Positions 1-11,700 are shown, counted from the stretch's first letter. The stretch: DNA of 64,000 bases from Sanderia malayensis (GCA_013076295.1 RQOL01000828.1:5773840-5837839); one strand, 5' to 3'. The notes: generated by a model from the letters alone, not told the origin. Program-made: numbers and translations.

Positions 1-217
1 ACCCGTTTTAAAGCCTGAACAACAGAATCGGGATCAGGTGGGATGCACATTGAGGATTTGGTCTCCATCTCTTTGTATAAGCGTATTCTAGTTTGGAGGT
101 ACGGCTCGTTCTTCTTCCATGTATAGAAGATGGGTCGCACAAAATCTTTGTTACACACAAAGATATCTATCAGACAGGTTATTTGTGGGATGTCTGGGGG
201 AATATCTAATTTATTAT
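1..217 (-). pseudogene. Academ-type transposon nuclease fragment, cut by window edge
   Basis: The minus strand is open from about 217 to the window edge. It encodes a stretch with the motifs IRLYKEME and IPPDPDSVVQALKR. This matches the segment after the nuclease core of the transposon protein at 51007-56046, which has LRIYKELKVKSS and IPPDPDSAEEAIKR. A good acceptor (CTGTAG) sits at 219-218, so this may be an exon start. The rest of the gene lies beyond position 1. Seen: the motif match between two places in this window. Inferred: a second, divergent Academ-type copy. It may simply be an intronic relic of the follistatin-like gene on the same strand. Confidence 0.6.
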
Positions 218-883
218 CTACAGTGTAACCAGGCCTTTAGGGTTTCCGTGATATTTCCGTGCACAACGATATTTGAATAAGGAAGCTGGGCAACATTTAC
301 GTACCTTATTAGATCCAATATAAAGCTTATCCGAGGTTGCATGTCATGTTCATGCATGGTTATTTTGAATGCCCATCAGCTCAGATAGAACACAACGAGT
401 TACTTGTAGAAAGATATTTTTGAAACTCGGTTTTGCTACCAGATTTCTTGAGTCTTTCTGAAATTTTTGGATACGGAAACGTGCTAGATTTTAAGTAGTA
501 ATGCAACGTGTATCAGCAGGACACATATCACAGAGATATACTTATTTATTATTTATTTCAACAATAAACCTACATTTCAACTATATTCCTACAAACCTTG
601 GCCACGTGCCATGCCTTGTAGGATGGGTACTGCTTTTGTCTCTGTTAATCTTTTATTTTATTTTAATTCATCACACTTCGTGGTATTGATTGGCACTCAT
701 AATTCGGTTGTTGCCCCACGTACTAGTGGGGACTTATTGAAGCCCCCGTGCAGGAGTTATTGGGATTTTTACTGGAGTTTTCGTCGTCTATACTACCTTT
801 TTGCAAACTGGTTTGTAAAATCAACATGCCTTTTGGGCCTTATCAACAAGCTGATAAGGCAAAATGTGTCGAATTATACTTAC

Positions 884-1051
884 CAATGTCTTGACATCTA
901 ATGCAAATTCTTTGGCCAGACGGCTTCCAGCCTGCCGCATCCTTTAATCGGCAACATTTTTCGTAGTCGTAGGTCAAAGGTTTTTTCCCATTCCTGTACT
1001 TTCTCAAGCACCTTCCGCCACTTTTAATGTATTTCTTGTAACAGGTACCAG
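884..1051 (-). CDS. exon 2 of secreted Cys-rich protein (follistatin N-terminal-like domain)
   Basis: This 168-nt exon is bounded by an acceptor (GCATCAG, ends 1052) and a consensus donor (GTAAGT, 883-878). It enters and leaves in phase 1. It encodes GTCYKKY, GGRC, EKCC, GW and ICIRCQDIG. The spacing C..GRC..ECC..W..C.PC is that of the follistatin N-terminal (TB-like) domain, a secreted domain that contacts TGF-beta family ligands. In follistatin the next exons encode follistatin/Kazal modules. I found none in 1-883, so they would lie outside the window. Family assignment rests on Cys spacing only. Other secreted Cys-rich families are possible. Confidence 0.55.
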
Positions 1052-2049
1052 CTGATGCAAAATGCACTTCAAAAGAAATTGATAATTAATAATCACAATA
1101 AAAGCAACAAAGCATTTACATGTCATTGAGGCATGTGAATAAATAACTTGGAAACTCATAGCGTTTTTAGACTAATATGAAACAAAGCATGCAAACCAAG
1201 TAGCAAATAGTTAAATTGATCACAAACAGAAAATGCAAAGAATGCATAATAATGTAATAAAATGCATTCACTAGATAATATTGATCCGATACATTTTAGG
1301 GATTGAGTATGGCACTATGGCACTTTTCACTCTTTCAACAAAGAATCGATGAAGGTGGTGCTAGGTAATTCAAATCGCTGGACCCCACAGCGCTATGACC
1401 TTCAGAACCATGACCTACCACCAACGACGTAAACATTTTTTTTTAAACAAGCGTGGCCGCTGCAAACGGTAGTTCTGATTGCTGGTCCCCACGCCGACAA
1501 TGTCATTATCATGATTATCATCATCATCAAAATAAAGTACTTTCCAATACAATCCCAAGCTTGCGTAGTGCAGCCTTTTTAATTCGGTAAGATGCTGTTG
1601 TACATGGACTGGAACTTTAACTGGCATTGCCCTCTCTGCATGAACCTGATGTTATTAACTAAGACATGTTATATATATATACACGTTTTTTTTATAAGAA
1701 ACCGGTTTATAATGTGCACATCTATAAATTACTGGGTCATTTAAATAGAATGTGCTCATACTTGATAAAGACAAATGACATAAACTCGAAAAGAAATAAT
1801 ATTCATAAAAACAGCAAAATCATGATAAGTCGTGCCAGGAGTAACTCGAACCTCGGGTAACTAAGACCCATTTGCATCCCATAGTAAAATTTGCAAGTGT
1901 TTTCTAGCGGTCAAAAACTCAACATACCTGCGCAGTGCAGGGTGCATGGTGCAATTATAATAATAATGGTAACGATTATAATGATGAGCAAAATGACGTT
2001 GATAAGGTTTCCATGTTTCGTTGCTTTAGCTGTTGTTATGTTGTGACAT

Positions 2050-2496
2050 CAGAGGCGGCGCCAGCTCCAAAAAGGTGGGGGGCTTTTTTCCGGGGTGGGC
2101 AAGAAGTTTTTAAAAATTGTGTATTTCTTTGGTACAGGGCGTGTACCAAAGAAATATGCAGGTTGGAGGGTTGCCGGCAGCCATAAGATAGATCCGCAGG
2201 CACGCACGCAATGGTCGGAGGCCGTTGCCTAAAGCCCCCGGAAGCTCCCGGGATTTTGTCATTTCTGGGGTCTCAAAATCGCTTAGGATCCTTTGATGCT
2301 CTTTGAATTTTAAGCTGATATATCATTTCAAATATGGAAGTTTTACATTGAAATAATCTTGCGACACAATTCACAAAACGTAGGCCTCCCCCCCCCCCAA
2401 TTTTCTCATCAGATTTGCATGAATCTCAGAGACCATCTTTCTGAAAAAGTGGGGGGGGACTAGTCCCCCCATCCCCCCTCCCTGGCGCCGCCACTG
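2050..2496. mobile_element. hAT-type MITE (447 bp)
   Basis: Terminal inverted repeats CAGAGGCGGCGCCAG (2050-2064) and CTGGCGCCGCCACTG (2482-2496) flank a non-coding interior with C- and G-rich runs. The flanks are 8-bp near-duplicates, TGTGACAT (2042-2049) and TGTGATAT (2497-2504), 7 of 8 identical. A CAG start and an 8-bp duplication are hAT hallmarks. It has no transposase, so it is non-autonomous. It lies in the intron of the follistatin-like gene. Confidence 0.75.
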
Positions 2497-2597
2497 TGTG
2501 ATATATTCACATTTTGTTGCTATATTTGATGGATGATAACAAACACAGACGTTACAATAGCAGAATAGTCTTTCTGCAGTTATATGAAATGCTTTAA

Positions 2598-4324
2598 AGG
2601 GCTACTCCCACCATATTTTTTTATTTCATTTCTGGGTAGTTTTTGACGTAAAAACAGGTACTGCACTTTTTAAATTTCGAAATTCGCTCATTAACACCTC
2701 TTTTCACGGCTCCAAAAGTGCGATTTTCAGGCCATTTCTGAAAATGTCGCGCAACATGAAACGATCTGGGCCGAGGTTGTGTGACGTAGAAGCCGGAACG
2801 CAAAAAAACTTCTCTCTTTGGCTTCAGTATGGAAAAATCAACGTCGCGTCCGGTTTTCTCCCTTGTTTTCAATGATAAACACAAATGTTTTTTCAAACCA
2901 CTTCAACACTATCATTACAAAGCTTATTGGCATCTCCCCGTGTGTTTCTTTTTAATTTTCGGCATTGTTAAGGGCTGAAAATTGACCCCAAAGCTGATGC
3001 AGTGACAATGGATTTTTCCAGTATTCACACGCCTCACGTGGTTATCTGTTCATCACTCAACCTCTTCCTTCCTTTCATTTGCGTGATAAAACAGCCAGCT
3101 CTAACGTCCGTGTATCGTGATATAATAAATTTGTTTATCGTTTCCATCAGTTCTATAATCTATTTTATCAAGTTTTGCCGTGTGCTTGGTTTTAGCAAGA
3201 TAATTATGGATTATTTTTGTATTTACTGCTTGGGTTTTTGTCAAAGATATTGAAATGCTAAAGTAATGCGCTGTTAAAAAGTTGCTCAAATTGAAATTGT
3301 TTGGTTGACACAACCATGGAGTTCTTGTTATAAATTATATATCTTGGTGATTACATTGAAACCTAAGGCAAAGTAAAGGTGTATATTGTTGACAAAGTCA
3401 GGCAATATGATCAAAACCAGAACACCAGTATGAAGCCCAACATTGTGCTGGAAAGTTTTTCTTCGAGTTCACATTGAACTTGTGAAATCTTCGATCTCTG
3501 GACATTAATGTTTACACTCCTGGAAGGGATTTTTTAGTTTTTCTACATGACCATAACTGCACTTGAAATATTATCAAAATATGAGCTGCTGCTTCAAATA
3601 CACATCAGATAGACAAATGGGGTTATTTTCATGCATTATTATTCCAAAATAGCAGACTTTACCCATGCCAGGACCTGCTCGGCCTAGCGATTTTGCAAAT
3701 TTTTGACTGACCCGATCTGGTTTAAATATTATAAATGCATAGATAAGAGCTCACCAATTTTCCATACTATTAATTCTATCGAAAAATTGTTGAAAGAGAG
3801 CTTGCTCCTCTTTAATTGAATAGATTTCGAATTCATATTGTTGTTGTTTAAAATCATCCCGCACCACTGAAGACTGTATGTCAAGCTGGCTCGAGACTGC
3901 GACGTTGAGGTCGAAAAACCCGCCGGCTTGCAGCATAAGCGTGAGCAAATCATCCTCATTTGTGTACAAAACTCACGTTTTTCATGATAAATGAGGCATC
4001 AACAGATTCCTTAGATCCTGAACTAGTGCGTGGCACGGTTTAACTTTTTAAATACGACTTGGTTTTGACTATAGACATGCAAAACGTTTTCGTGCGAGCT
4101 TTGGTACTGAACACAATAAAGTAAATTTCCTGCGTTCCGGCATCTGCGTCACACCGGCCTCGCCCCAGTTTTCTTTTTGCCCGACTTTTTTCTGGAATGT
4201 GCATGTTTGGAGGCGTAAAAAAGGGTGTTAATGAGCGAATTTAAAAATTTAAAAGCTGCAGTACCTGTTTTTACGCCAAAAACTACCCAGAAATGGAATA
4301 AAAAAATATGGTGGGAGTAGCCCT
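2598..4324. mobile_element. non-autonomous DNA transposon with ~230-bp TIRs and TTAA target sites
   Basis: The ends are AGGGCTACTCCCACCATATT and its inverse, each bordered by TTAA (2594-2597 and 4325-4328). The inverted similarity continues inward about 230 bp on each side (to ~2830 and from ~4095), with indels. The ~1.2-kb centre has no convincing gene. TTAA duplication fits piggyBac or Kolobok. The AGGG terminus is closer to Kolobok, but this is inference. It sits in the intron between the two follistatin-like exons. Confidence 0.75.
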
Positions 4325-4478
4325 TTAAAACTGTTCTCTCTTACTAGGGTAGTTCTAATCGCTGGACTTTCAAATTAGCAGATAACTAGGTAGTTTTCTT
4401 AAAGACACCTTTGAAATAGGGTCATCAGTCTTGAAAATCAGTAACGGTCACAGTTAGCTGCCACTCTACATAGATATA

Positions 4479-4899
4479 CCGTAAATCCTCGAATTAGCCC
4501 TCTGGGGGGCTGTTTATTTTGACATTTCAGAGGGGGGCTTATTCGAGGGGGCGGCTTAATCGAGGGGCGGCTTATAAAGCTATCTGAAATATGGCACAAA
4601 AATTGATGTTGTTACTGGGAAAAGAAGACGGGAAATTTGTTTAGTTGTTCCAGCCAAGCATTTTGCATACACAGATAATCAGAAAAACGCTTAGATATTG
4701 GTGAAAAAACTGCTAGAAAAACAAAATCTTCTTGAACTCGCTGTACGCAACGAAAGCATTGTTCAAAGGCAAGAATATTTTGTGCTAGAACTCGAAAAAA
4801 GCCATTGGGAACCTCAGAGAGCAAATATCAGCATGTTAGGGGTGGCAGCTTATTCGAGGGGGGCTTATTCGAGGGGAGGGGCAATTCGAGGATTTACGG
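4479..4899. repeat. CCGTAAATCCTCG-ended palindromic MITE, copy A
   Basis: Starts CCGTAAATCCTCGAATTAG and ends with the inverse CGAGGATTTACGG (ends 4899). Inside are G-rich blocks built on GGCTTATTCGAGG. The central part (about 4618-4700) is closely related to 61990-62110 near the right end of the window, so this is a dispersed family. Small open frames inside it (for example 4698-4994 plus) are part of the repeat and not genes. Confidence 0.7.
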
Positions 4900-5262
4900 A
4901 ACATTGTCCTCCGAAACGTTTTTTGATAAACAAAGTCATATTAAAGAAACTAAGCCCATCCACGAATTTAGTTGTGTTATTTGCATTGCGCTGAAATGCC
5001 ACAGCCTCTACGATTTTAAAGTGATGTGAAGTGCAAATTAAGATCCTTCTTCCGCATCATCACAAACACAGTCTGCAACACCAAGGCAACACAAATAAAC
5101 CCGTATTATATTACTCGGTTCCTATTTTCAATAATAGAACGGTTGCAAAATGGTAACAATTGACCAAAATAATGATCTTACGGTAGAAAATTGAGCACGA
5201 GATTAAAATTCAAGGGTAAAATAATCTGAAATGTAAAATTCGAATCGAAGTTATAGCCTCAC

Positions 5263-5329
5263 CTTGAGCAATGAGACAAAAGAGAGCAGCCAAAACTGTG
5301 AGCGGAAGTCTTTTGATTTTTTTCATCAT
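5263..5329 (-). CDS. exon 1 of the same minus-strand gene: signal peptide
   Basis: ATG at 5329 (a second ATG follows directly) opens a 22-residue leader: two Met, a basic stretch KKIKR, then a hydrophobic run LTVLAALFCLIA. The exon ends at 5263 with donor GTGAGG and phase 1. This joins exon 2 (1051) in frame, giving Ala-Gly-Thr-Cys after the leader. The phase match and leader together support a two-exon start of a secreted protein. The 4.2-kb intron between the exons is filled with transposon relics. Nothing upstream identifies a promoter with confidence. Confidence 0.55.
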
Positions 5330-7465
5330 TAACCCAATGTAGATTAAACGTCTTTAATAAAAGATGTTCTTCTTGATCTTTATATCAAATCGTCGTTCTT
5401 CGTCACTGTGTGTTCGTGGGGCCTGTCCTGCTCGATCATTGTTTTCTATTCTGCCACCGAAATGGTTATTGGTTGAGTTGCCTTCTTTCATCGGGCGGAA
5501 TATAATATTTCATGCATGACTGTTACTATCACTTCCTGCGAACTACAACCAGAATTTTCTTCCGGATTTATTGTTACCCTGAGATGGCTATTTTTCTTAA
5601 TAACCATAAAAAAATTCATATTTATGACTAATAATTATAAACAAATTAATTAATAATAAATTGATATTGTTAGTAAACGGCCCTGGCCCTACAGGTCCGA
5701 CCCTTCCCCTATTAATTTTCTAATAAATACATAATTTGTTGAATAGAATATATAAGTATAATGTACATATAATTTTAATTCATTCATATATAATATAGAA
5801 TGTATACATAGAACAAAAAAACAAAATAAGAGAGATTTATTTAGCAATTTATTTAGCAGCATTTATGTTTCAGATTCACGTCACTGCCTACGTCATATCT
5901 GCGGTGGGGGGCAATGAAACTTTTTTTTATCAAAATTCAAAGAAATTAATATGGCATAGTATAAAAACCATACCCCAGGACCCAGGACCCAGGACCATAA
6001 GTATGACCCTTAAGTATGGAAAATCAAAAATGACCCTTGACTACAGAGTGGTCATCCCCGCTAATGATTGACATCGGATCACGTTTCGAGAGATGATTTC
6101 ATGGATTTCATTGCTTGATTCGCCACAAGGTTTCCGGCCTTAAATAAAACTTGGCAAGTACTTTTGTTTGACCTGACCAATCTGACAAAATCTAGTGAGA
6201 TCAAATGCTAATTTTAAAAACATTTGAAAAAGGACAGCATTGCTTTGCAAACAACTGACACAGCATAAAATTAAGAAGGAAGTTTGTATTAAATGACAGA
6301 TCTAGCTAATACTTATTGGTGCCTGATAGACGAAGGGAGGGGTGGAATAAGCGAAGAGTTGGAAAACAGAGATTAGAAAAATTATACTATCTTCTAATCT
6401 TTAGTTTTAGTTCTTTCTTAGTTTTAGTTCTTTCTTTTTCATCGATGTTATGTTCTTTTCTTAGTTTACATCGATGTTATGTTGATTAGTTGTTTTAATT
6501 CGTTTTGCTTCGTAGTTTATATCTATTCATGACGACGCTCTGTATATATGTAGCATGTCATTATCATGAAATTGGAATTGGAATTATACGCAGAGTAAAA
6601 AAGAAGCCGAGGGACGGGATATGCGGGGAAGGTGAAATATTTAGGAATGCCTATTGCGCCAAAAAATTGGAGAATTTGGTCGAGGCTCAGATATTTTTAT
6701 TTTTCTATTGTTCTAATAAACTTGTTTTCTCTATTGTTCTTCATTTGACATCGAGTCTCAGTAACTTTGTTCTTATAAAAATAGCTCTAAAGTAGTACCC
6801 AGTTTCTAAAATTTTATGCGTCTTTTTAGTACAAGAACGTCCTTAAAAGTTTCCTAAAATTTGAATAGCCAGAGGACCTGGCCACAAAATTTTGGGGGCG
6901 GAGTACCCCTGGAGAGGCCCAAGTTTTTCGGCTTATTTGCTCCCTTTGGCCCTGATGCCGTTTTTCTCCAAGCACAAGGAAGCCAATTTAGTTTTCTGGT
7001 CTGAGTTTGTTGCTTCTGAAAATTTTTTTATAAGAAAGTTTCAAATGACCCCACCGCTACTGAAACTTTCTTTAAAATGTGCAAATTTCAGTACCAAAAC
7101 TTTCTTATGTCTTTTTTAGTCAAGATTGAATTGAATATATGCCATATTGTATGTGTTTTTATGCCTGTTTTATATCATCAACGTTATGAATGGTTTGCAA
7201 AGGGGGTAAACGGTGAATCGACTTTGTATGATCTATGAAATCATCAACTTGGCGAAAATAAATTCTACATATAATATGGCTTTTTTATCTTTTTGGGAAA
7301 AATCGATTTTGAAAACTTTTCTTAAATATTAAAATCTTAGTACCTACTGAACTTTCTTAACTTTTTTATAAGTCGAATAGGTTCTTCCTTATATACTTCT
7401 CTCTTACAGAAAAACATATGTATTTGCCTTCTGGGTTCTGGGCGCTTTTTATTATTCAGGCGCTG
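5330..7465. other. non-coding stretch between follistatin-like gene and Gypsy element
   Basis: No supported gene. It holds AT-rich sequence, a short tandem of CCAGGAC units near 5977-5997, one arm of a 93-bp inverted repeat (6062-6154) and repeated AAACTTTCTT-like motifs around 7035-7110. The ORFs in it are short and unlike any family I know. Confidence 0.6.
6062..6154 (+). repeat. left arm of 93-bp inverted repeat flanking the Gypsy insertion
   Basis: This arm (starting TAATGATTGACATCGG) is the inverse of 13001-13093, nearly base for base. Removing the 5461-bp Gypsy element leaves arms about 1.4 kb apart. The simplest reading is an older DNA transposon whose interior later received the Gypsy element. 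No transposase is visible. Confidence 0.7.
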
Positions 7466-7783
7466 TGTCACGTGTGTGCTCGTCACGTGTTAATTTAAAG
7501 TAATTGTTCTATGTTTTATTCTTGGTTTATTGTTGTAATTTTACTAGTGACTAACTATGTTAATTTCATGTCTTGTGTTAACTGTTGTGTACTGTGTATC
7601 TGTCATTAGCGTAGTATGTTCCCCGTTGTATCTTCCGTTGCTAACATATACTAACCAGATCATTCACGTAATACTTATGTAATCAAGCTTAGATAAATGT
7701 TTAGTTGATATTTTGTGATTGGAGAATACGGAGCGTAAACACGTCGTCTTTCTGGTTAAATTCTCTGGCTACCGAACGCTACA
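7466..7783 (+). repeat. 5' LTR of Gypsy-1
   Basis: 318 bp from TGTCACGTGTGTG to AACGCTACA. It opens with two CACGTG E-box cores (near 7468 and 7482). It reads identically to 12609-12926. The LTR would supply promoter and polyadenylation functions. I cannot place a TATA box with confidence. Confidence 0.95.
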
Positions 7784-7802
7784 AATTGGTGACAGGAGCA
7801 AA
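7784..7802 (+). promoter_or_regulatory. Gypsy-1 primer-binding region
   Basis: Directly after the LTR comes AATTGGTGACAGGAGCA. The other Gypsy copy (minus strand, just inside its 5' LTR at 49158-49142) has the same AATTGGTGACAGGAGCA. TGG at this place is the usual complement of a tRNA CCA end. I could not name the tRNA from memory. Confidence 0.6.
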
Positions 7803-7816
7803 AGACCAAACCAACA

Positions 7817-8731
7817 ATGGCAAATATTATCCCAGAGCGTTTTAGTGAAGGGAATTTTGATACTTGGTTAAAGCATTTTCATCGTTGTGCTCTTGCCAAT
7901 GGCTGGGATACCGATGCCAAACGCCTAGCCAAATTGCCCGCCTTCTTACATGGCCATGCAGCAACGTATTATGATTCACTGGAGGCAGGCGAGAAAGATA
8001 CTTTTGCTCACTTAACAGCCAGTCTACGTCAGTGCTTCACCCCGGCTGTGGATCGTGAACGACATTATCGTGCCTTTGAAGAATCTACCCTGCGGCCATC
8101 TGAAGATCCAACACTGTTTTTGTGGCGTTTAAAAGCGTCACTCACGGATGCCGAGCCGGATTTATCTGCCGATGCCTACGATGCGTTGTTAAAACGACAG
8201 TTCATGAAAGGCCTTCCAGCAACCATCCAAATGAAGCTTTTGGAAACAGAGCCCGTGCCAACTTTGGATGCTATGGTATCTTTCGCCAAACGCTATCGGG
8301 CAATCGAGACGTTGCCTCGGGGAAAATCCGACTTCGCCATTTGCGCCACTGGCCCCGTTGAGCCCCCCGTGGCTGTGGCCGCCCTCCAAACTCAGCAGGA
8401 GCAGCAGCAACAACAAATTGCCAAGCTGACTGACATGATGACAGCCCTCACCTCCGGTCAAGCCGACCTCGTGGCCGCTTTGGCGGCGCCTACCCCTGCC
8501 GTGCCCACACCCCGCACCAACGGTGTGCGTTGCTTCAGATGCCGCCGAGAAGGCCATATTGCCCGCCAGTGCCCGTCAGCCGCTGCCCGATGCCCCGTGT
8601 GTTCCGGCTGGGGACACACGGCCAATGAATGTGCCACCAACCGCCGAAGGGGATGGAGAGAAAGAGAACAAGAAAGCCAAGAAGATCGTAGTAAGTCATT
8701 GTCTTTAAACTATCAAGGGGTGCCTCGCTAA
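7817..8731 (+). CDS. gag: Gypsy-1 Gag
   Basis: 304 residues. The N-terminal two thirds is a retrotransposon capsid-like region with the conserved core LRPSEDPTLFLWRLK. A Gln-rich stretch follows (~190-205). Two CCHC zinc knuckles, CFRCRREGHIARQC (from residue 239) and CPVCSGWGHTANEC (from residue 259), would bind the RNA genome. The ATG at 7817 lies 34 nt after the LTR. The stop TAA (8729-8731) overlaps the ATG of pol by one base. The slippery site 8704-8710 lies just before the stop. It is 40-50% similar by eye to the Gag of the second Gypsy copy at 48189-49136. Confidence 0.95.
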   Translation: MANIIPERFSEGNFDTWLKHFHRCALANGWDTDAKRLAKLPAFLHGHAATYYDSLEAGEKDTFAHLTASLRQCFTPAVDRERHYRAFEESTLRPSEDPTLFLWRLKASLTDAEPDLSADAYDALLKRQFMKGLPATIQMKLLETEPVPTLDAMVSFAKRYRAIETLPRGKSDFAICATGPVEPPVAVAALQTQQEQQQQQIAKLTDMMTALTSGQADLVAALAAPTPAVPTPRTNGVRCFRCRREGHIARQCPSAAARCPVCSGWGHTANECATNRRRGWREREQESQEDRSKSLSLNYQGVPR

Positions 8732-8755
8732 TGGGCTGGAGCGAACAGCACCCCT
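8704..8755 (+). promoter_or_regulatory. -1 ribosomal frameshift signal between gag and pol
   Basis: The heptamer T TTA AAC (8704-8710) lies in the gag frame exactly as a -1 slip requires. Pol is in the -1 frame, open from the heptamer through its first ATG. Five nt downstream starts a stem: 8716-8723 (AGGGGTGC) pairs with 8748-8755 (GCACCCCT). An inner stem 8725-8729 (TCGCT) pairs with 8740-8744 (AGCGA), with a 10-nt loop. The gag stop lies in this structure. The second Gypsy copy keeps the same geometry with compensatory pair changes (48169-48206). U UUA AAC is a known efficient eukaryotic -1 slippery sequence. Confidence 0.85.
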
Positions 8756-11700
8756 CTGTATTTTCTGTTGGAGATACTTCTGTTTCCCCCTCAGCTCAAA
8801 CGTTTTATTCTGCTCGCCAACCCTTGCTATTTTGCGAAATTTCCAACATTGGGGTATCTGCACTCATTGACACAGGTTCAATGAAGTCTATTATCAGTTC
8901 GGCTGTGTTTCAGCAAATCTCTGAAAACTGTAAACAGCGCAACCAGCCATGCCCCATTCTCAGAAGTATTTCCAACACATGTATTTCTATTACGGGACAA
9001 CCTTTGAACTCTTTGGGCTCAGTGGTTGTATCCCTTAAATTCCCGTGTAGTGATTTGTGTTATTCGGGCGAATTTATAGTGTGTGACAATGTACTGCAAA
9101 ATCTTCAATGCGTCTTGGGATGGGATTTTCTCACCTCCAACCTGCTACAGCTAGCTACCTTAGGAAATTCTTATTGTCTTGTTGGGTCGCATGGTAGTAC
9201 CCCATTAATTCCGTTACCAGACTCTGTGCGCAGGCCACCACCTGGGTTTACAGCATTTTCCAGTTCACCCCCCCGGGAGGGCCAATTACCTGTATTTGTA
9301 CAGTCCACTGATCATGGATCAGCTTTTGTGACCTCGCTGAATGACGTAGTTATACCAAGTCGTACTGAGTGTGTTTTTCAGGCCCGAGTGCCTAAGAGTT
9401 GTGATAGTCAGTTAGGTATGATTTGTAATTTAAACGAGCCTTCCGAAACGGCTTTTTATACAGCGTATGCGGTTACTCAAGCAAACGCGCGAAATGTTTT
9501 TGTTCGACTTTTGAACACTTCTAACGTTGATATCGAGCTACACAAAGGCGAAAAAATTGCTAAATTTTGGCCCGTCATACAGACCGCCCATCAGACCCAC
9601 CAAAACACGTTTGATAATATTATTGGTGCCAGTTTACCTAATTGTCCTAAATTAGATTCACAAACAATAGCTGAGTTAGAAGCCGCCATCAGTCCTGACC
9701 TTGAAGACCACCAGAAACAACAAATCCGGGAGACATTGTTAGCTTTTCCGGATGTATTTAACAACGAACTTGGACATACCACAGTCGTGTCCCATCGAAT
9801 TAACACGGGGGATTCTACACCCATTCGTCAGTATCCCAGACGATTGCCTTTTCATTTTCGTGAAGAAGTTAATACTCAGGTCTCAGATATGTTGAAGCAA
9901 AATGTTATACAGCCTAGTATTAGCCCATGGGCTTCACCTGTCGTGCTCGTCAAAAAGAAGGACGGCACATATCGCTTTTGCATTGATTATCGAAAAGTAA
10001 ATTTAATAACGAGACAGGACGCCCATCCCTTGCCTCGCGTGGACGACCTACTTGATTCATTGAGCGACAATAAATATTTTAGCACTTTAGATTTACGCAG
10101 TGGATACTGGCAGGTCAGCATGTCACCGGATGACCGAGAAAAAACAGCATTTATCACACCCGCCGGCCTATTCGAATTTCTACGGATGCCCTATGGCTTG
10201 TCGACTGCTCCTGCAACGTTTGCTAGAGCAATAGGAATAATTTTATCCGGCTTAACATACGATATCTGTCTTTGCTACTTTGACGATGTCATCATTTATG
10301 CGAACTCTATTGAACAACAGTGTGCACGTCTCAAAACTGTTTTACAACGTTTCCGTGAACACAATATCCGCGTAAAAGCCTCAAAATGCTCCTTTGCTGC
10401 TAAAAAAGTCGTCTACCTAGGCCATACTGTTTCTAGTACCGGTGTACACACTGACCCGAATAAAATCAAAGCGGTGCGTGATTTGCCAGCCCCCACAACT
10501 GTAGAAAAACTTCGATCTTTCCTGGGTTTAGCGGGCTATTATAGGCGCTTCATCCCAAATTTTGCTACTATTGCCTCGCCCCTCACTGCTCTCACCAAAA
10601 AGAACATGCGTTTTAAATGGACTAGCTCACACCAAACTGCATTTGACAACTTGAAACAACTACTTTGTTCAGCGCCAGTTTTGGCCTACCCTAATTTCGA
10701 CTTGCCTTTTACATTACAAACCGATGCTTCAAACGTGGGTCTTGGCGCTGTGCTTACTCAGTATGATGAACAAGGGCATGAGCATGTTATTTCTTACGCA
10801 AGCTATACTCTATCACCGCGCGAGCAAAATTACGCTGCCATGGAAAAAGAAGCCTTAGCCATTGTATTTGCTACCAAACATTTCCGGGCGTACTTAGTGG
10901 GACGGGAATTTCAAATTGTGACTGATAACCACGCGTTAAAGTGGCTGCATTCAATCGAACCCAAAGGTCGCATTGCGCGGTGGATTATGGACCTCCAGGA
11001 ATTTCAATTCACCGTAAAACATCGACCGGGCGCATCAAACCAAAATGCAGATGCTCTTTCTAGACTAAACCACTATACAGTCACAGCCTCGAAGCCAATT
11101 AGCCCTGATATTCCTGACATTAGTGGTTTAGTTAATTTAACACCTGACGTAGATTTGTGTCAAGCCCAGCGTTGTGATCCAGCTATTCAAATTGTCAAAG
11201 CCTTGATTGAGCAAAAGTTGCCTAAACCACCTCTATTTGTCTGGCAAAACAATTCGCAACTGCGACCATTTTGGGACTGTTGGGACCACCTGTATATTAG
11301 TAAAGGCCTGTTAGTCAAAAAACGAATTTCTAAACAAGGTTTTAACCGCGAATTACTAGTCATTCCGGACGGTTTAGTTCCCCGCGTGCTTGATGGCTTA
11401 CATAACTGCCCATCAGCTGGCCATATGGGAATAACACGCACGATTTTGCGCGCAAGAGAGCGTTTCTTTTGGCCCAGAATGAACTCTTCCATCAAACAAT
11501 TTATTCATCAATGCCAAAAATGTAGCCAAGTAAAACATGATTCGAAGCAAACCAAAGCACCGTTGAAGCCAATCCAAGTTAGCGAACCCTTTGTTTTTTG
11601 GGCTGTCGATTACATGGGGCCAATTTCCGAAACAGCTCGCGGCAATAAGCACATTCTTGTCCTCATGGACCATTTCACTAAATGGTGTGAGGCATTCCCA

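Noticed and set aside
8729..8733. TAATG stop-restart as the way to express Gypsy-1 pol
   Set aside because: Possible, but the in-phase TTTAAAC heptamer with a conserved stem-loop is a better explanation, and the -1 frame is open upstream of the ATG.
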